Made by a program: the position numbers and the translations under genes
Shown here: one piece after another, positions 52,105 to 60,801 of the stretch
Layout of the letters: each line of letters opens with the position of its first letter
How positions within the stretch are numbered: the stretch's first letter is position 1
Source: Alphaproteobacteria bacterium
GTDB lineage: Bacteria > Myxococcota_A > UBA796 > CAJQPC01
Direction of reading: 5' to 3'
NCBI GenBank assembly: GCA_020632795.1
Contig: JACKEV010000012.1
Coordinates: 186,001-250,000, forward strand
DNA length: 64,000 bases
The notes under the pieces: generated by a model
Database searches by the model: none
What the model saw: only the letters and a program-made list of their open reading frames with translations
Told to the model about the DNA's origin: nothing

Positions 52105-52941
52105 ATGGGCCAGAAGGATCAGATACAGAAGCACCTGCGGAAGCTGGGCTACAACAGCGTCAACATCCCGCGCGCCGACCTCGTGCCCCTCAAGGTCCTG
52201 GGGCAGCGGCGCCGCTCGGTGAGCCTGCTGGGGGACCTGCGCTCCCTGCTGACCGAGCCCCCCCAGGACGGCCCCCCGGTCACCGAGGATCTGCTGTTCC
52301 AGGATCTCGCGGGCGCCAGCTCGGACAGCATGTCGGGCAAGGCCGGCGCCTCTCTGGCCAAGGGCATGCTCCAGGCGGTGGGCTTCCCCGTCTCGGCGGA
52401 CGTGCTGCTGCGTCACGAGAAGTCCCTCACCTTCACGTTCAAGGACGTGCGGGGGGACGCCAGCCAGCCCCTGGACGTCGCCGAGTACCTGGGCCGGTCC
52501 ACCCCGGCGCTGTCCAACAGCATCATCCGCAGCTTCGCCGACCCCCAGGCGAGCGACGTCCTCAAGTACGGACGGCCCTCTCTGTATGTGGTCACCGAGG
52601 TCCTGCGCTGCGTCGAGCTGGAGGTCGAGGCGAGCGGCGTGAACGAGGGCGACGTGTCGGGTGAGCTGCTCGGCGAGAACGGCGCGTCCGCCAGCGTCGT
52701 CGCCTCCGGCAGCAACTCGGTCAAGCTGGGCTGGGTCGCCGAGCACCCGCTGGCCTTCGCCTTCCGCTGCCACCGCCTGACCCTCCGGGACGGCCAGTGG
52801 GTGGTGTCCATCGAGCGCGACGACAGCCCGGTGAGCCTGGGCGAGGAGGACGACGAGCCCCTGGGCGAGCTGCTCTTCGACGAGGAGGACGACGAGGGCG
52901 TGGCGCTGTCCCCCGTGGAGCAGCTACCAGTCCCAGGATGA
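52105..52941 (+). CDS. Bacterial gasdermin (bGSDM) candidate
   Basis: 278 residues. The pattern matches bacterial gasdermins, pore-forming immune proteins that lyse infected cells. The N-terminal block GYNSVNIPRADLVPLKVLG then LLGDLRSLL (15-49), FTFKDVRGDASQ (110-121), LYVVTEVLRC (160-169), VKLGWVAEHPLAFAFRCHRL (206-225) follow in family order. The family's N-terminal palmitoylated Cys3 is absent (MGQKDQ). The end (241-278) is an acidic tail, EEDDEP, DEEDDEG, that could replace the usual short inhibitory C-terminal peptide. No protease is adjacent; metH is 23 bases upstream and possibly co-transcribed. AGGAGCCAGG precedes the ATG. The identification is by pattern, not by search. Confidence 0.8.
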   Translation: MGQKDQIQKHLRKLGYNSVNIPRADLVPLKVLGQRRRSVSLLGDLRSLLTEPPQDGPPVTEDLLFQDLAGASSDSMSGKAGASLAKGMLQAVGFPVSADVLLRHEKSLTFTFKDVRGDASQPLDVAEYLGRSTPALSNSIIRSFADPQASDVLKYGRPSLYVVTEVLRCVELEVEASGVNEGDVSGELLGENGASASVVASGSNSVKLGWVAEHPLAFAFRCHRLTLRDGQWVVSIERDDSPVSLGEEDDEPLGELLFDEEDDEGVALSPVEQLPVPG

Positions 52942-53955
52942 GATCGAGGAGAAGCCCTCCGCGATCTGCTCCGCGTCGGCACCGTCGCGGTCGACGCGGA
53001 AGAACTTCGTGCCGACGCGGAACAGCACGGTGTCGGTGCGGGCGTCGAAGCGCAGCTCGTTGAGGTGCAGGCCCGGCGTGTCGGCCCAGGCGCCGATGGG
53101 GGTCAGGTTGCCGGTGGCCAGCTCGAGGGCGCGGACCAGGCGCTGCCCGTCGGCCTCGTAGGCCACCACCACGAACCCGGGGTCGATCCAGGGGCCCAGC
53201 TCCTGGAAGTCGCGGCCGGTGGCGATCGCCGCGGCCTCGCGCAGCTCGGGATCGGAGCGCCACAGGTCGCCGTTCTCGTCCAGCCAGGTGAGCTGGAGGT
53301 CGACGGTCCACACCGGCGCGGCGGGCGAGGTCAGCTCCCGGGAGCGGCTGTCGAGGGGGTGCTCCACGACGTGGATGAAGTGGCGCAGGTCCCACTGCTC
53401 GACGAAGGCCAGCAGGCCCCCGCCGGTGGACTGGTCGTCCCAGACCAGGTGGCGGCGGTCGTCGTGGAAGACGATGTCCTCCTTCACGTCGTCCAGCCAG
53501 TAGACGGTGACCGGGCCCAGGCTCAGATCCTCGGCGAAGACCTCGGCGATGGCCACCCGCTCGGTGCCCACCCAGCCCATCGCCGCGCCGTCGAAGCGCT
53601 CGACCAGGGTGCCGTCCAGGGTGGCGACCTCGCTCGCGAGGCCCTCGCCGCTGGTGGAGGACAGCACCCGGGAGGCGCGGTCGTCCAGGTAGACCCGCGC
53701 GCCGACGCTGCCGTTGATGCGGCTATCGGTGCCCTCGACGAGGTCGACGACGTGGACGCCGTAGTAGTCCGCGAAGGTGAGGATCTCGCCGGTGCGGTTG
53801 GCCGGGCCGGCGTTGGGGTCGGGGAAGCCGGTGTCGACGCCCGGGTCGTCCGGCCCGGGGGGCTCGCCTGGATCCGGGATCTGCGGGCAGGCGGTCAGCA
53901 GACCGGTGAGCAGGAGCGCGGCGGGCATCGTGCGCCAGGGAAGGCCGGACGTCAT
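52924..53955 (-). CDS. Uncharacterised beta-propeller-like lipoprotein
   Basis: 343 residues from ATG 53955. The signal peptide (RTMPAALLLTGLLTAC) ends in a lipidation cysteine, followed by a Pro/Asp-rich linker. The rest consists of repeated beta blocks (GEILTFADYYGVHVVDLVEG, RHLVWDDQSTGGGLLAFVEQW, GDLWRSDPELREAAAIATG, TKFFRVDRDGADAEQIAEG) consistent with a TolB/WD-like propeller. Its last 18 coding bases overlap the tail of the gasdermin gene on the opposite strand. Function is unknown. Confidence 0.78.
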   Translation of the reverse strand: MTSGLPWRTMPAALLLTGLLTACPQIPDPGEPPGPDDPGVDTGFPDPNAGPANRTGEILTFADYYGVHVVDLVEGTDSRINGSVGARVYLDDRASRVLSSTSGEGLASEVATLDGTLVERFDGAAMGWVGTERVAIAEVFAEDLSLGPVTVYWLDDVKEDIVFHDDRRHLVWDDQSTGGGLLAFVEQWDLRHFIHVVEHPLDSRSRELTSPAAPVWTVDLQLTWLDENGDLWRSDPELREAAAIATGRDFQELGPWIDPGFVVVAYEADGQRLVRALELATGNLTPIGAWADTPGLHLNELRFDARTDTVLFRVGTKFFRVDRDGADAEQIAEGFSSISSWDW

Positions 53956-54059
53956 GGGGTCCTCCACGGGCCCATGGTATCAACTGCGCGACGTCATCGC
54001 CGCATCAGCTGCGCGATCGGGCCCGGCAGGCTAAGGGCGGCGACCGGAGGAGTGTACCC

Positions 54060-55019
54060 ATGGGCGAGCTTCTGTCTCCCGAGCGCGCGGCGGCGCGCGG
54101 CGTGCCGGTGGTCCACCTGCCCGACTACCTGCACGGCGACCCGGAGACCCGGGTGGCCTTCATCGAGACCCTGGGCGGCGGACTGGAGGCCCTGGGCTTC
54201 GTCGCGGTCACCGGCCACGGCATCGACGAGGCCCTGCTCGCGCGCGCCTACGCGGTGACCCGCCAGCTCTTCGCGCTCCCCCTGGGCGTCAAGGCCCTCC
54301 ACGAGACCCCCGAGGACGGCCGCCAGCGCGGCTACACCTCCTTCGGGGTGGAGCACGCCAAGGACCAGCACATGCCCGACCTCAAGGAGTTCTGGCACGT
54401 CGGCCGCGAGCTGCCCCCCGAGCACCGCCTGACCCGCTCCGGCGCGATCCCCCGCAACCACTTCCCGGAGGAGCTGCCCGCCTTCCGCGAGGTCGCGCTC
54501 CAGCTCTTCGACGCGATGGAGCGCTTCGCGATGGCTCTGCTCGACGCGGTGGGCGAGTACCTGGGCCTGCGGGACGGCTTCTTCCGCAACCTCACCCGCG
54601 ACGGCAACAGCGTGCTGCGCCTCATCCACTACCCGGACATGGGCGAGGGCTCGCTCCAGGGCGCGGTGCGGGCCGCCGCGCACGAGGACATCAACCTGCT
54701 GACGGTGCTGCCGGCCTCCACCCGCCCCGGGCTGGAGCTGCTCACCCGCGACGGCTCCTGGATGCCGGTGCAGACGCCCCCCAACGTGATGGTCTGCGAC
54801 ACCGGCGACATGATGGCCCTGCTCACCGGCGGGCAGCTCCCGGCCACCACCCACCGCGTCGTCAACCCCGACGACAGCGACGGCGGGCGCTACTCCATGC
54901 CCTTCTTCCTGCACCCCCACCCCAACCGGCCGCTGGCCCCGTTCACCGGGGAGGACCAGAAGCCGGTGCTGGCCCGTGACTTCCTGCGCCGCCGCCTGCA
55001 GGAGATCGGCGTCGCGTAG
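54060..55019 (+). CDS. 2-oxoglutarate/Fe(II)-dependent oxygenase, isopenicillin-N-synthase-like family
   Basis: 319 residues. The DSBH fold is indicated by the iron ligands His208-x-Asp210 (AAHEDINLLTVL) and His265 (TTHRVVNP) and the 2OG-binding Arg277-x-Ser279 (GRYSMPFF). The N-terminal DIOX_N-like segment (GGGLEALGFVAVTGHGID, TRQLFALP) is typical. It is a small-molecule hydroxylase or desaturase of unknown substrate; members make antibiotics, hormones or act in catabolism. ATG 54060 follows GGAGGAG. Its stop codon abuts the stop of the convergent kinase gene. Confidence 0.92.
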   Translation: MGELLSPERAAARGVPVVHLPDYLHGDPETRVAFIETLGGGLEALGFVAVTGHGIDEALLARAYAVTRQLFALPLGVKALHETPEDGRQRGYTSFGVEHAKDQHMPDLKEFWHVGRELPPEHRLTRSGAIPRNHFPEELPAFREVALQLFDAMERFAMALLDAVGEYLGLRDGFFRNLTRDGNSVLRLIHYPDMGEGSLQGAVRAAAHEDINLLTVLPASTRPGLELLTRDGSWMPVQTPPNVMVCDTGDMMALLTGGQLPATTHRVVNPDDSDGGRYSMPFFLHPHPNRPLAPFTGEDQKPVLARDFLRRRLQEIGVA

Positions 55020-57017
55020 CTACCCGCGCTGCTTGAGCGCCGCGCTCCGGGCGCGCTTGAGCCGCGCCTCGTCCAGCTCGGCGCGGGTCCGCTCCAGGTG
55101 CTCGGTCTGGGACTCCAGCTCGGTGAGCAGGCGCGCTGCGGAGTGGGCGGGCTCGGGGTCCTCGGTGATGGCCCGGCGGGCCTCGACCGCGGCGGCGGCG
55201 ATCTCCAGCAGCCGGGCGGTGGCGGCGGTGCGCCAGGTGGTGTGGGCCTGCTCGGTGGCGTCGAGCTGCTCGGCCTGGGCGAGGGTCTCCTCCAGCCGGG
55301 CCCGCTCGTCGAGGTCCACAGGCTCGCCGGAGCGCTCCAGGGTCTCCAGGCGGGTGAGGCGGGCCTGGATCCAGCCGATCTCGGCGGTCGGGCCCCGCTG
55401 AGGGTGGGCCTGCTCGGCGAGCTGGGCGCCCAGGGCCTCTGCCCGCTGCCGCAGGGCGCGCGCGGTGCGACGCAGGTCCGCCCGCACCGCCTCGGGCAGG
55501 TCGTCGTGGGTGAGGGCTGCGTCCAGGCCATCGAGGGCGGCCAGGGCCCTCTGCAGCAGGGGGGTCTCCCGGGGGGCGGTCGGCGCGAGCGCTGGCGCGG
55601 CGGTGGGCTCCCCGACCGAGAAGCCCTCGGAGAGCTGCCGGGACAGATCGCGCCGGTAGGCCACCGGCAGCGGCTCCCGCTCCCGGTACGCCCCCAGCCG
55701 CGGCCCCAGCACCGCCAGCGCGATGGTGGCCAGCACGTTGAACGGGATCAGGAACATGTCCGAGCCCCGGATGGCGTCCGCCAGGAAGGGGAAGACGACC
55801 CAGATGGCCGCGATCAGGAAGGGCCAGAACGCCAGGATGTGGCGCAGGAAGCCCTCCCGCTGGTTGGCGTGCACGCAGCGGGCGGTGAGGCCGTGCGCGC
55901 GGGCCACCTGGGCGAGCTGGCCGGCGGTGTGGTCGTCGACCCCGTCCACGATCTTGTAGCGGCCGAGCCCCAGGACCTCGGCGGGGGCGACCGCTTCAGC
56001 AGGCAGCCCTGCAGCGTCGGCCACCGCGCGGGCGATCGCGGCGGGCGCCTCGTCGGAATCCCGATGACGACGGTGCTTCCGGCGGTGGCGCTGCTCCACG
56101 TAGACCGTCCACGGGCCCTCGGGAAGCGCGGCCTGGGGCACGAGCGCGGTGGTCGTGGCGCCAGCTACGGGGGGCGCGGGCAGCGTGCGGGGGGCGCGCC
56201 CCTCGCTCAGGGCCTGGGCGACCTGCTGGGCGCTGGCGGGGCGCTTGCCCGGCTCCGGGTCGAGCAGGGACTCGATGGCGCGCACCAGGTGGGCGGGCAG
56301 GTCGGGCCGCAGGTGGGCCAGGTCGGGCCGCTCATCGGCGAGCTGGCGCTTGAGGGCGGCGGCGGGGCTGTCGGCCTCGAAGGGCGCCTGGCCGGTGGCG
56401 GCGTACCACAGCGTGGCCCCCAGGCTGTAGAGGTCGGAGCGGGGGTCGGCGCGCACGCCGTCGTAGACCTCGGGGGCGGCGTAGCCGGCCGTGCCCAGGG
56501 CGCCGGTGCTGCGGCTGGCGGGGAGCTGGTCAAGCCGGGCGAGCCCGAAGTCGGTCAGCACCGCGCGCGCCCCGTGGCCCTCGACCATCACGTTCGCGGG
56601 CGTCACGTCCCGGTGCAGGATGCCCTGGCGGTGGGCCTCGGACAGCGCGCCGGCCAGGCGAACCGCGGTCTCGGTGAGGGCCTCGGCGCTCAGGGGGCCC
56701 TCGGAGGCGACCGCCTCGGCCAGGGAGCGCCCGGGGTGGAAGGGCATGGTCAGCGCCATCACCCCGTCGATGCGGTGGATGGCCCAGGCGCCGAGGGTGG
56801 CCTCGTGGCGCAGCATCGAGGCGGCTTGGACCTCCCGTTGGAGCTGCCGCTGGACGGCGGGGTCGTGGGCCAGGTGCCCGTGGAGCATCTTGAGGGCGAC
56901 CCGCTGGCCCCGCTCCCGGTCATCGACCAGATAGACGGTCGCCAGCCCCCCGCGCCCCAGCACGCCCAGCACCTCGAAGCGCTCCCCGAGCACATCTCCC
57001 GCGCGATAGTCAGCCAT
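55020..57017 (-). CDS. Serine/threonine protein kinase with membrane anchor
   Basis: 665 residues. The kinase domain (12-270) is complete: LGRGGLATVYL glycine loop, Lys43 in VALKML, HRDVTPAN with Asp137, TDFGLAR with Asp156, and TAGYAAPE. The central segment has a His/Arg-rich stretch (RHRRKHRRHRD), then two transmembrane helices (FWPFLIAAIWVVFPFLAD and IPFNVLATIALAVLG). The C-terminal 200 residues are coiled-coil. It is of the bacterial PknB-like type common in Myxococcota. Upstream genes on this strand are lipoproteins. The PP2C fusion at 9-10 kb is a possible functional partner by type, not by location. Confidence 0.95.
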   Translation of the reverse strand: MADYRAGDVLGERFEVLGVLGRGGLATVYLVDDRERGQRVALKMLHGHLAHDPAVQRQLQREVQAASMLRHEATLGAWAIHRIDGVMALTMPFHPGRSLAEAVASEGPLSAEALTETAVRLAGALSEAHRQGILHRDVTPANVMVEGHGARAVLTDFGLARLDQLPASRSTGALGTAGYAAPEVYDGVRADPRSDLYSLGATLWYAATGQAPFEADSPAAALKRQLADERPDLAHLRPDLPAHLVRAIESLLDPEPGKRPASAQQVAQALSEGRAPRTLPAPPVAGATTTALVPQAALPEGPWTVYVEQRHRRKHRRHRDSDEAPAAIARAVADAAGLPAEAVAPAEVLGLGRYKIVDGVDDHTAGQLAQVARAHGLTARCVHANQREGFLRHILAFWPFLIAAIWVVFPFLADAIRGSDMFLIPFNVLATIALAVLGPRLGAYREREPLPVAYRRDLSRQLSEGFSVGEPTAAPALAPTAPRETPLLQRALAALDGLDAALTHDDLPEAVRADLRRTARALRQRAEALGAQLAEQAHPQRGPTAEIGWIQARLTRLETLERSGEPVDLDERARLEETLAQAEQLDATEQAHTTWRTAATARLLEIAAAAVEARRAITEDPEPAHSAARLLTELESQTEHLERTRAELDEARLKRARSAALKQRG

Positions 57018-57035
57018 CCAACCTCCGCATGCCCC

Positions 57036-58286
57036 CTAACGCGGATCCTGCGGGCGGGGTCGCTTCGGGGGGCGCTCGGCGAGGCCCGGCCGGCTGCGCC
57101 CAACGACCAGCGGGGAGGGGTCCTGGGCCGCCTTGGCCAGCGCGGGGTGCTCCGGCGCGCGCTGGGCCAGGATCCGGGCGGCGGTCCACCGGATCACGAC
57201 CTCGTCGCTGGACAGGGCCTGCACCACCGCGTCGTCCAGGAAGGGCTCCCGATGGCCGAGCGCGCTGAGCAGGGCCAGCCGCGCGTCGGTGGTCGGGTTC
57301 GGGCTCACCGGCCGGCGGTCGGCCCCGTTGTGCAGGAAGGGGATGGAGGGGATCGCCTCCTCGCCGGGCCGATCCTGGTGCCACAGCAGGCGCTCGGTGC
57401 GGCCGTCCGGCGGGAGGACGAGGGGGGGCGGGGCGCCGTGGGACTCCAGGGCGATGGTGTAGGTGAGGACGGGGTCGTCGGCGCCCATCGAGGCCAGGGC
57501 CAGGGCGCTGCGGCGGTGGGGCTCGCCCTCGTCGGGCCAGAGGTGGAGCAGCGCGGCGGGGTCCTCGGCGGCGGTCGCGTGGGCGTATTGGCACCACATC
57601 AGCGCGACGACCCGGTCTGCGTCCGCCTCGGGCAGCGCGGCGCGGATCCTCTGCGCTCGGGTTACCGGGTCGCCGTCCAGGGCGAGCAGCAGGTGTCCCA
57701 CACACTGGGGGGCGTAGCGGCCCGCGCCGCGGCACAGGTCCACGCCGTCCTGGACCTGGCGCGGCCCCGGGGCAAGGCCCTCGGCGGTGCGGAAGAAGCA
57801 CTCCTGCTGCCAGCGGGGGTCCTCGGCGGCCAGGCAGCGCGCGGCGGCGGTCTCGAGGTCGCCCGCGGCGGCGGCCTCGGCAGCGGCGGCCGTCAGGCAG
57901 GGCCGGGGCTCGGGCCCGGTGCAGGCGCCGGGGTCGGCGGGGTGCTCCGCCCAGAGGTCCAGGAGCCCCTCGGAGAGCAGCCGCTGGTCGGCGTCGGGGT
58001 CCCGGCGGCGCGGGCTGTTGGTCGCGGCGGTCCACAGGTGGGGCCGTTCATGGACCCGGGCGCAGCGCTCCCGCACCGGACCCGGGTCGAGCCCGGCGCA
58101 GAGGGCCTCGGTCTGCCCGGGGAAGGCTTCGATCAGACGCAGCGCGGCAGCGTCCCGGGCCGCGGGCTCCGCCAGGGCGAGCACCTGGGCGATGGCGCCG
58201 TCGGGGTCGTCCCGGAAGCGGGCGACGGGGTCGGGCGGGGGCGGGGTGCTGCATGACAGCAGCAGCATGACGCTGAGCACGGGCAC
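57036..58286 (-). CDS. Uncharacterised HEAT-like lipoprotein
   Basis: 416 residues from GTG 58286, which abuts the upstream stop. The signal is very short (VPVLSVMLLLSC). The body has several cysteine pairs and helical segments (AARCLAAEDPRW, ECFFRTAEGLAPG, YAPQCVGHLLLAL), with HEAT-like repeats near the end (DARLALLSALGHREPFLDDAVV, IRWTAARILAQRAPEHPAL). Its C-terminus is basic and Pro-rich. It probably forms an operon with the kinase and the small lipoprotein upstream. No function is known. Confidence 0.75.
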   Translation of the reverse strand: MPVLSVMLLLSCSTPPPPDPVARFRDDPDGAIAQVLALAEPAARDAAALRLIEAFPGQTEALCAGLDPGPVRERCARVHERPHLWTAATNSPRRRDPDADQRLLSEGLLDLWAEHPADPGACTGPEPRPCLTAAAAEAAAAGDLETAAARCLAAEDPRWQQECFFRTAEGLAPGPRQVQDGVDLCRGAGRYAPQCVGHLLLALDGDPVTRAQRIRAALPEADADRVVALMWCQYAHATAAEDPAALLHLWPDEGEPHRRSALALASMGADDPVLTYTIALESHGAPPPLVLPPDGRTERLLWHQDRPGEEAIPSIPFLHNGADRRPVSPNPTTDARLALLSALGHREPFLDDAVVQALSSDEVVIRWTAARILAQRAPEHPALAKAAQDPSPLVVGRSRPGLAERPPKRPRPQDPR

Positions 58287-58781
58287 TCAGGGCTCGTTCT
58301 TGAGCACCGCGTCGGCCCGCTCCGGGCAGTAGATCTCCGTCCCGTTGGTCTCGCTGGCGTCGGCGATGCGGCGGGCGCCGTCGTTCTCCCGGGCCTCGGG
58401 GGGCACGCGCCGGGGGTCGAAGAACTCCTTGAAGCAGCGGCCGTCGGGGGTGACCGCGAGCACCGGGATCGGGGGGTTGGTGGCGCCCTCGGGGTGCCCG
58501 GACTCGACCTCGTCCCAGGTCGGGGTCGTGGGGGGAGGGGGGTCCAGGGTCACCGGGCGCGGCGGGTTGTAGTTGTCGGGCTTCTCCAAGGAGGGGCCCG
58601 TGGGAACCTCCTCGGGGGGCGGGAGCTGGACCTCCGGCCCCGGAGGGTTCTCCGTCGGCGGCTCGACCTCGGGCGCTGGCGGGTTTCGGACGGGCTCCTC
58701 CTTGTGGCACGCGGCCTGGGTCAGAGCGGTCCCGAGGGCGGCGGTCGCCGCGAGGGTGACGATGAAGGGCTTGCGTCGCAT
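58287..58781 (-). CDS. Proline-rich small lipoprotein
   Basis: 164 residues from ATG 58781 (MRRKPFIVTLAATAALGTALTQAAC, lipidation Cys25). A Pro/Glu-rich segment (residues about 30-85) is followed by a small globular end with two cysteines (GRCFKEFFDPRRVP and TEIYCPER). It looks like a periplasmic spacer or tether. It heads a likely operon with the HEAT-like lipoprotein and the kinase. Confidence 0.78.
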   Translation of the reverse strand: MRRKPFIVTLAATAALGTALTQAACHKEEPVRNPPAPEVEPPTENPPGPEVQLPPPEEVPTGPSLEKPDNYNPPRPVTLDPPPPTTPTWDEVESGHPEGATNPPIPVLAVTPDGRCFKEFFDPRRVPPEARENDGARRIADASETNGTEIYCPERADAVLKNEP

Positions 58782-58798
58782 GCGCGGAGTATAGCGCT

Positions 58799-59332
58799 TC
58801 AGAGCGCCGGGACCGGCTGGCGCGCGAGCGGCCCCCGGTAGATCCGCACCCGGTCGCGCGGGTCGTCGCCCCGGGTGGCCTCCCGGTGGAACGAGAGCCC
58901 CAGGCGCTCCCACAGGCGGCCGGTGGAGTGATCGCCCGGGTGGGTCACCGCGCGCAGCTCGCGCGCGCCCTGGGCGGCCAGCCAGGCCCCCAGCCCGTCG
59001 ACGGCCTCGCGGGCGAGCCCCTGGCCCCGCGCGTCGGGGTGCATGAGCAGCAGCCCCAGGAACCACGTGCCCGCCTCGGGGTGGTGGGCGCAGAGGTTGG
59101 CCGCGCCCACCAGCGTGTCGCCCTGGTACAGGCCCAGGGCGTAGAGATCCTGGGGGGCGGACCCGGGCGGGCGGTCCAGGAGCAGGTTCTCCGCCTCGCG
59201 CTCCGGATCGGGCTCGTGGGGCAGGCTCGCGAAGAACGCGGCGCAGTCGCACATCAACAGACGCAGCGCCGGGAGCTGGGCAGGGCCGAGGCGTCGGACA
59301 GTGAGGCGCGGTGTCGTGTAGAGCACGGTCAT
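58799..59332 (-). CDS. GNAT-family N-acetyltransferase
   Basis: 177 residues. The acetyl-CoA binding motif region is LGLLLMHPDARGQGLAREAV, with the R/Q-x-x-G-x-G/A pattern (ARGQGLA). An N-terminal RLTVRRLGPAQLPALR and a C-terminal RLWERLGLSFHREATRG support the RimJ/RimL-like subgroup. Substrate is unknown. The internal ATG at 59332 is used in place of the longer open frame to 59359, because family members begin close to the RLTVR block. It is downstream of, and on the same strand as, the nuclease-like gene. Confidence 0.88.
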   Translation of the reverse strand: MTVLYTTPRLTVRRLGPAQLPALRLLMCDCAAFFASLPHEPDPEREAENLLLDRPPGSAPQDLYALGLYQGDTLVGAANLCAHHPEAGTWFLGLLLMHPDARGQGLAREAVDGLGAWLAAQGARELRAVTHPGDHSTGRLWERLGLSFHREATRGDDPRDRVRIYRGPLARQPVPAL

Positions 59333-59388
59333 GGGGCCCTCGGGTGTGGTCGCCCCCACGATAATCCGTTCTTCCTCCGGGAGAAAGC

Positions 59389-59955
59389 CTATTCGCCCTG
59401 TCCAAGCTCGCAGACCACCGGGGTGTGCAGCTCGATGTCATCGATGAGCGCGACCAGAGCGTCCCAACGCGGGCCGGTCACCCGGGCGCGCACGGTGGCG
59501 TGGTCGTAGACCGCTTCGGCCAGCTCGTCCACGAAGCCCCGACGGAACCCGAAGTACCGCACCCGCTCGGGGGCGCGCAGGTGCCCTCGGGTGCTGCGGG
59601 CGTAGCTGCGCATCTCGGTCTCGGTGGCCTTGATGACGTCGATGAAGGTCAGCTTGTTCCTGGCTGAGATGCGGTCCAGCTTGCGGCGCTTGATCAGGCC
59701 GCACTCCACCCACTGCACCGGCTCGCCCCGGGCGTCGAAGCGCACCAGGTCCGGCTTGTGGTGCTGGCCCGCGCTGACCTCCACCTGCAGCTCGGGGTGG
59801 TAGAACAGCACGAACCCCAGCAGCTTGAGCAGCACGTGCTGGTAGGACTCGCCGCTGCGCTTGCTCAGGCTCAAGGGGGCCTGGGCGTCGCGCACGCCCA
59901 TGGTCTCATTGTCGATGAGGAGATCGAGGTGGAGCCGGCCCCGAAGCTGCAGCAT
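59389..59955 (-). CDS. YaeQ-like / PD-(D/E)XK nuclease-fold protein
   Basis: 188 residues. The order YQHVLLKLLGFVLFYHPEL, KPDLVRFDARGEPVQWVECG and KLDRISARNK resembles the YaeQ family, which has a PD-(D/E)XK fold with Asp and Glu of the PDL and WVE segments. The usual lysine after the Glu is not where expected, so catalysis is unclear. The ATG at 59955 is 5 bases after the SCO-like gene's stop, so they are probably one transcript. Confidence 0.62.
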   Translation of the reverse strand: MLQLRGRLHLDLLIDNETMGVRDAQAPLSLSKRSGESYQHVLLKLLGFVLFYHPELQVEVSAGQHHKPDLVRFDARGEPVQWVECGLIKRRKLDRISARNKLTFIDVIKATETEMRSYARSTRGHLRAPERVRYFGFRRGFVDELAEAVYDHATVRARVTGPRWDALVALIDDIELHTPVVCELGQGE

Positions 59956-59959
59956 CGGC

Positions 59960-60760
59960 TCAGCCCGCCGCCCGGACGGTGGCGGCGACCGCCTCGACGT
60001 CCCAGCTGTTGTCGTTGCCCCGCCAGATCAGACGGCCCTCGGCGTCCAGCACCAGGATGTGGAGGCTGTGCAGGATGTCCCCCGCGGTCTCCACCCGGGT
60101 CACCCCAGCGCGCTGGAGCAGGGGCTTGAGCTGGCTCAGCTCCAGCCGGCCGAAGGTCCACACCGCGGGGTCGGCGCCCTGGTCGACGGCGTAGGCGCGC
60201 AGGACGTCGAGGCTGTCGCGGCTCGGGTCCAGGGTGACGCTGACGATGCGCCCGTGGTCCCGGATGGGGTCCTGGAGCTGGCGCAGCTTGCGGGCCAGCA
60301 GAGGGCAGAACTCGGGCATCGGGCAGGTGGTGAACAGGAAGGTCAGCACGATGACGCCGCCCTGGCCCTCGCCCAGCGCGATGGGCCCGTCGACGCCGGG
60401 GATCTGCATCGCCGGGAGCTGCTCGCCCACCTGGAGGGCGGCGGGCCCCGCGGGGGCGATGGGCGCGGCCTCCCGCCCGGTGACCTCGACCCCGATGATG
60501 CGCAGGGCGTCGGCGTCCTTGGGGACCAGCAGGCGGGCGGTGACGATGTCCCCGGTGGACACGGTGCGGCTCAGGTTGGGGTCGGCCGCGAACCGGGTGG
60601 TGGTCGCCTCGACCACGCCGGGCACCTCGCTGTGCTCCAGGGTCAGGCCGCCACCGCCCGCGTCCCGCACCACGCCGTAGAGGATGTGGGTGTCGCCCGC
60701 GGGGACCGTGCAGCCGCTCAGCGCCGCGCCCAGAAGCATCGCCAGGAGAGGGGAGCCCAT
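59960..60760 (-). CDS. SCO1/SenC-type copper protein, lipoprotein
   Basis: 266 residues with a lipobox (LLGAALSGC; Cys17). Residues about 25-80 look like a small copper-binding CusF-like beta domain (HILYGVVRDAGGGGLTLEH). Residues about 107-266 are the thioredoxin-fold SCO domain with TTCPMPEFCPLLARKL (Cys146 and Cys152, C-x5-C) and the downstream copper-ligand His in DILHSLHILVLD. SCO proteins deliver copper to the CuA site of cytochrome oxidase. No oxidase gene is in the window. The ATG overlaps nothing and faces a small divergent gene. Confidence 0.92.
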   Translation of the reverse strand: MGSPLLAMLLGAALSGCTVPAGDTHILYGVVRDAGGGGLTLEHSEVPGVVEATTTRFAADPNLSRTVSTGDIVTARLLVPKDADALRIIGVEVTGREAAPIAPAGPAALQVGEQLPAMQIPGVDGPIALGEGQGGVIVLTFLFTTCPMPEFCPLLARKLRQLQDPIRDHGRIVSVTLDPSRDSLDVLRAYAVDQGADPAVWTFGRLELSQLKPLLQRAGVTRVETAGDILHSLHILVLDAEGRLIWRGNDNSWDVEAVAATVRAAG

Positions 60761-60801
60761 GAGGCCCTCTAACCGCTCCGCCGACGGGCTACGATGGGGA
60801 C

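Noticed and set aside
55098..58256. 1052-codon open frame on the plus strand
   Set aside because: It is antisense to the kinase and lipoprotein genes, is low-complexity Gly/Ala/Val/Arg and shows no domain.
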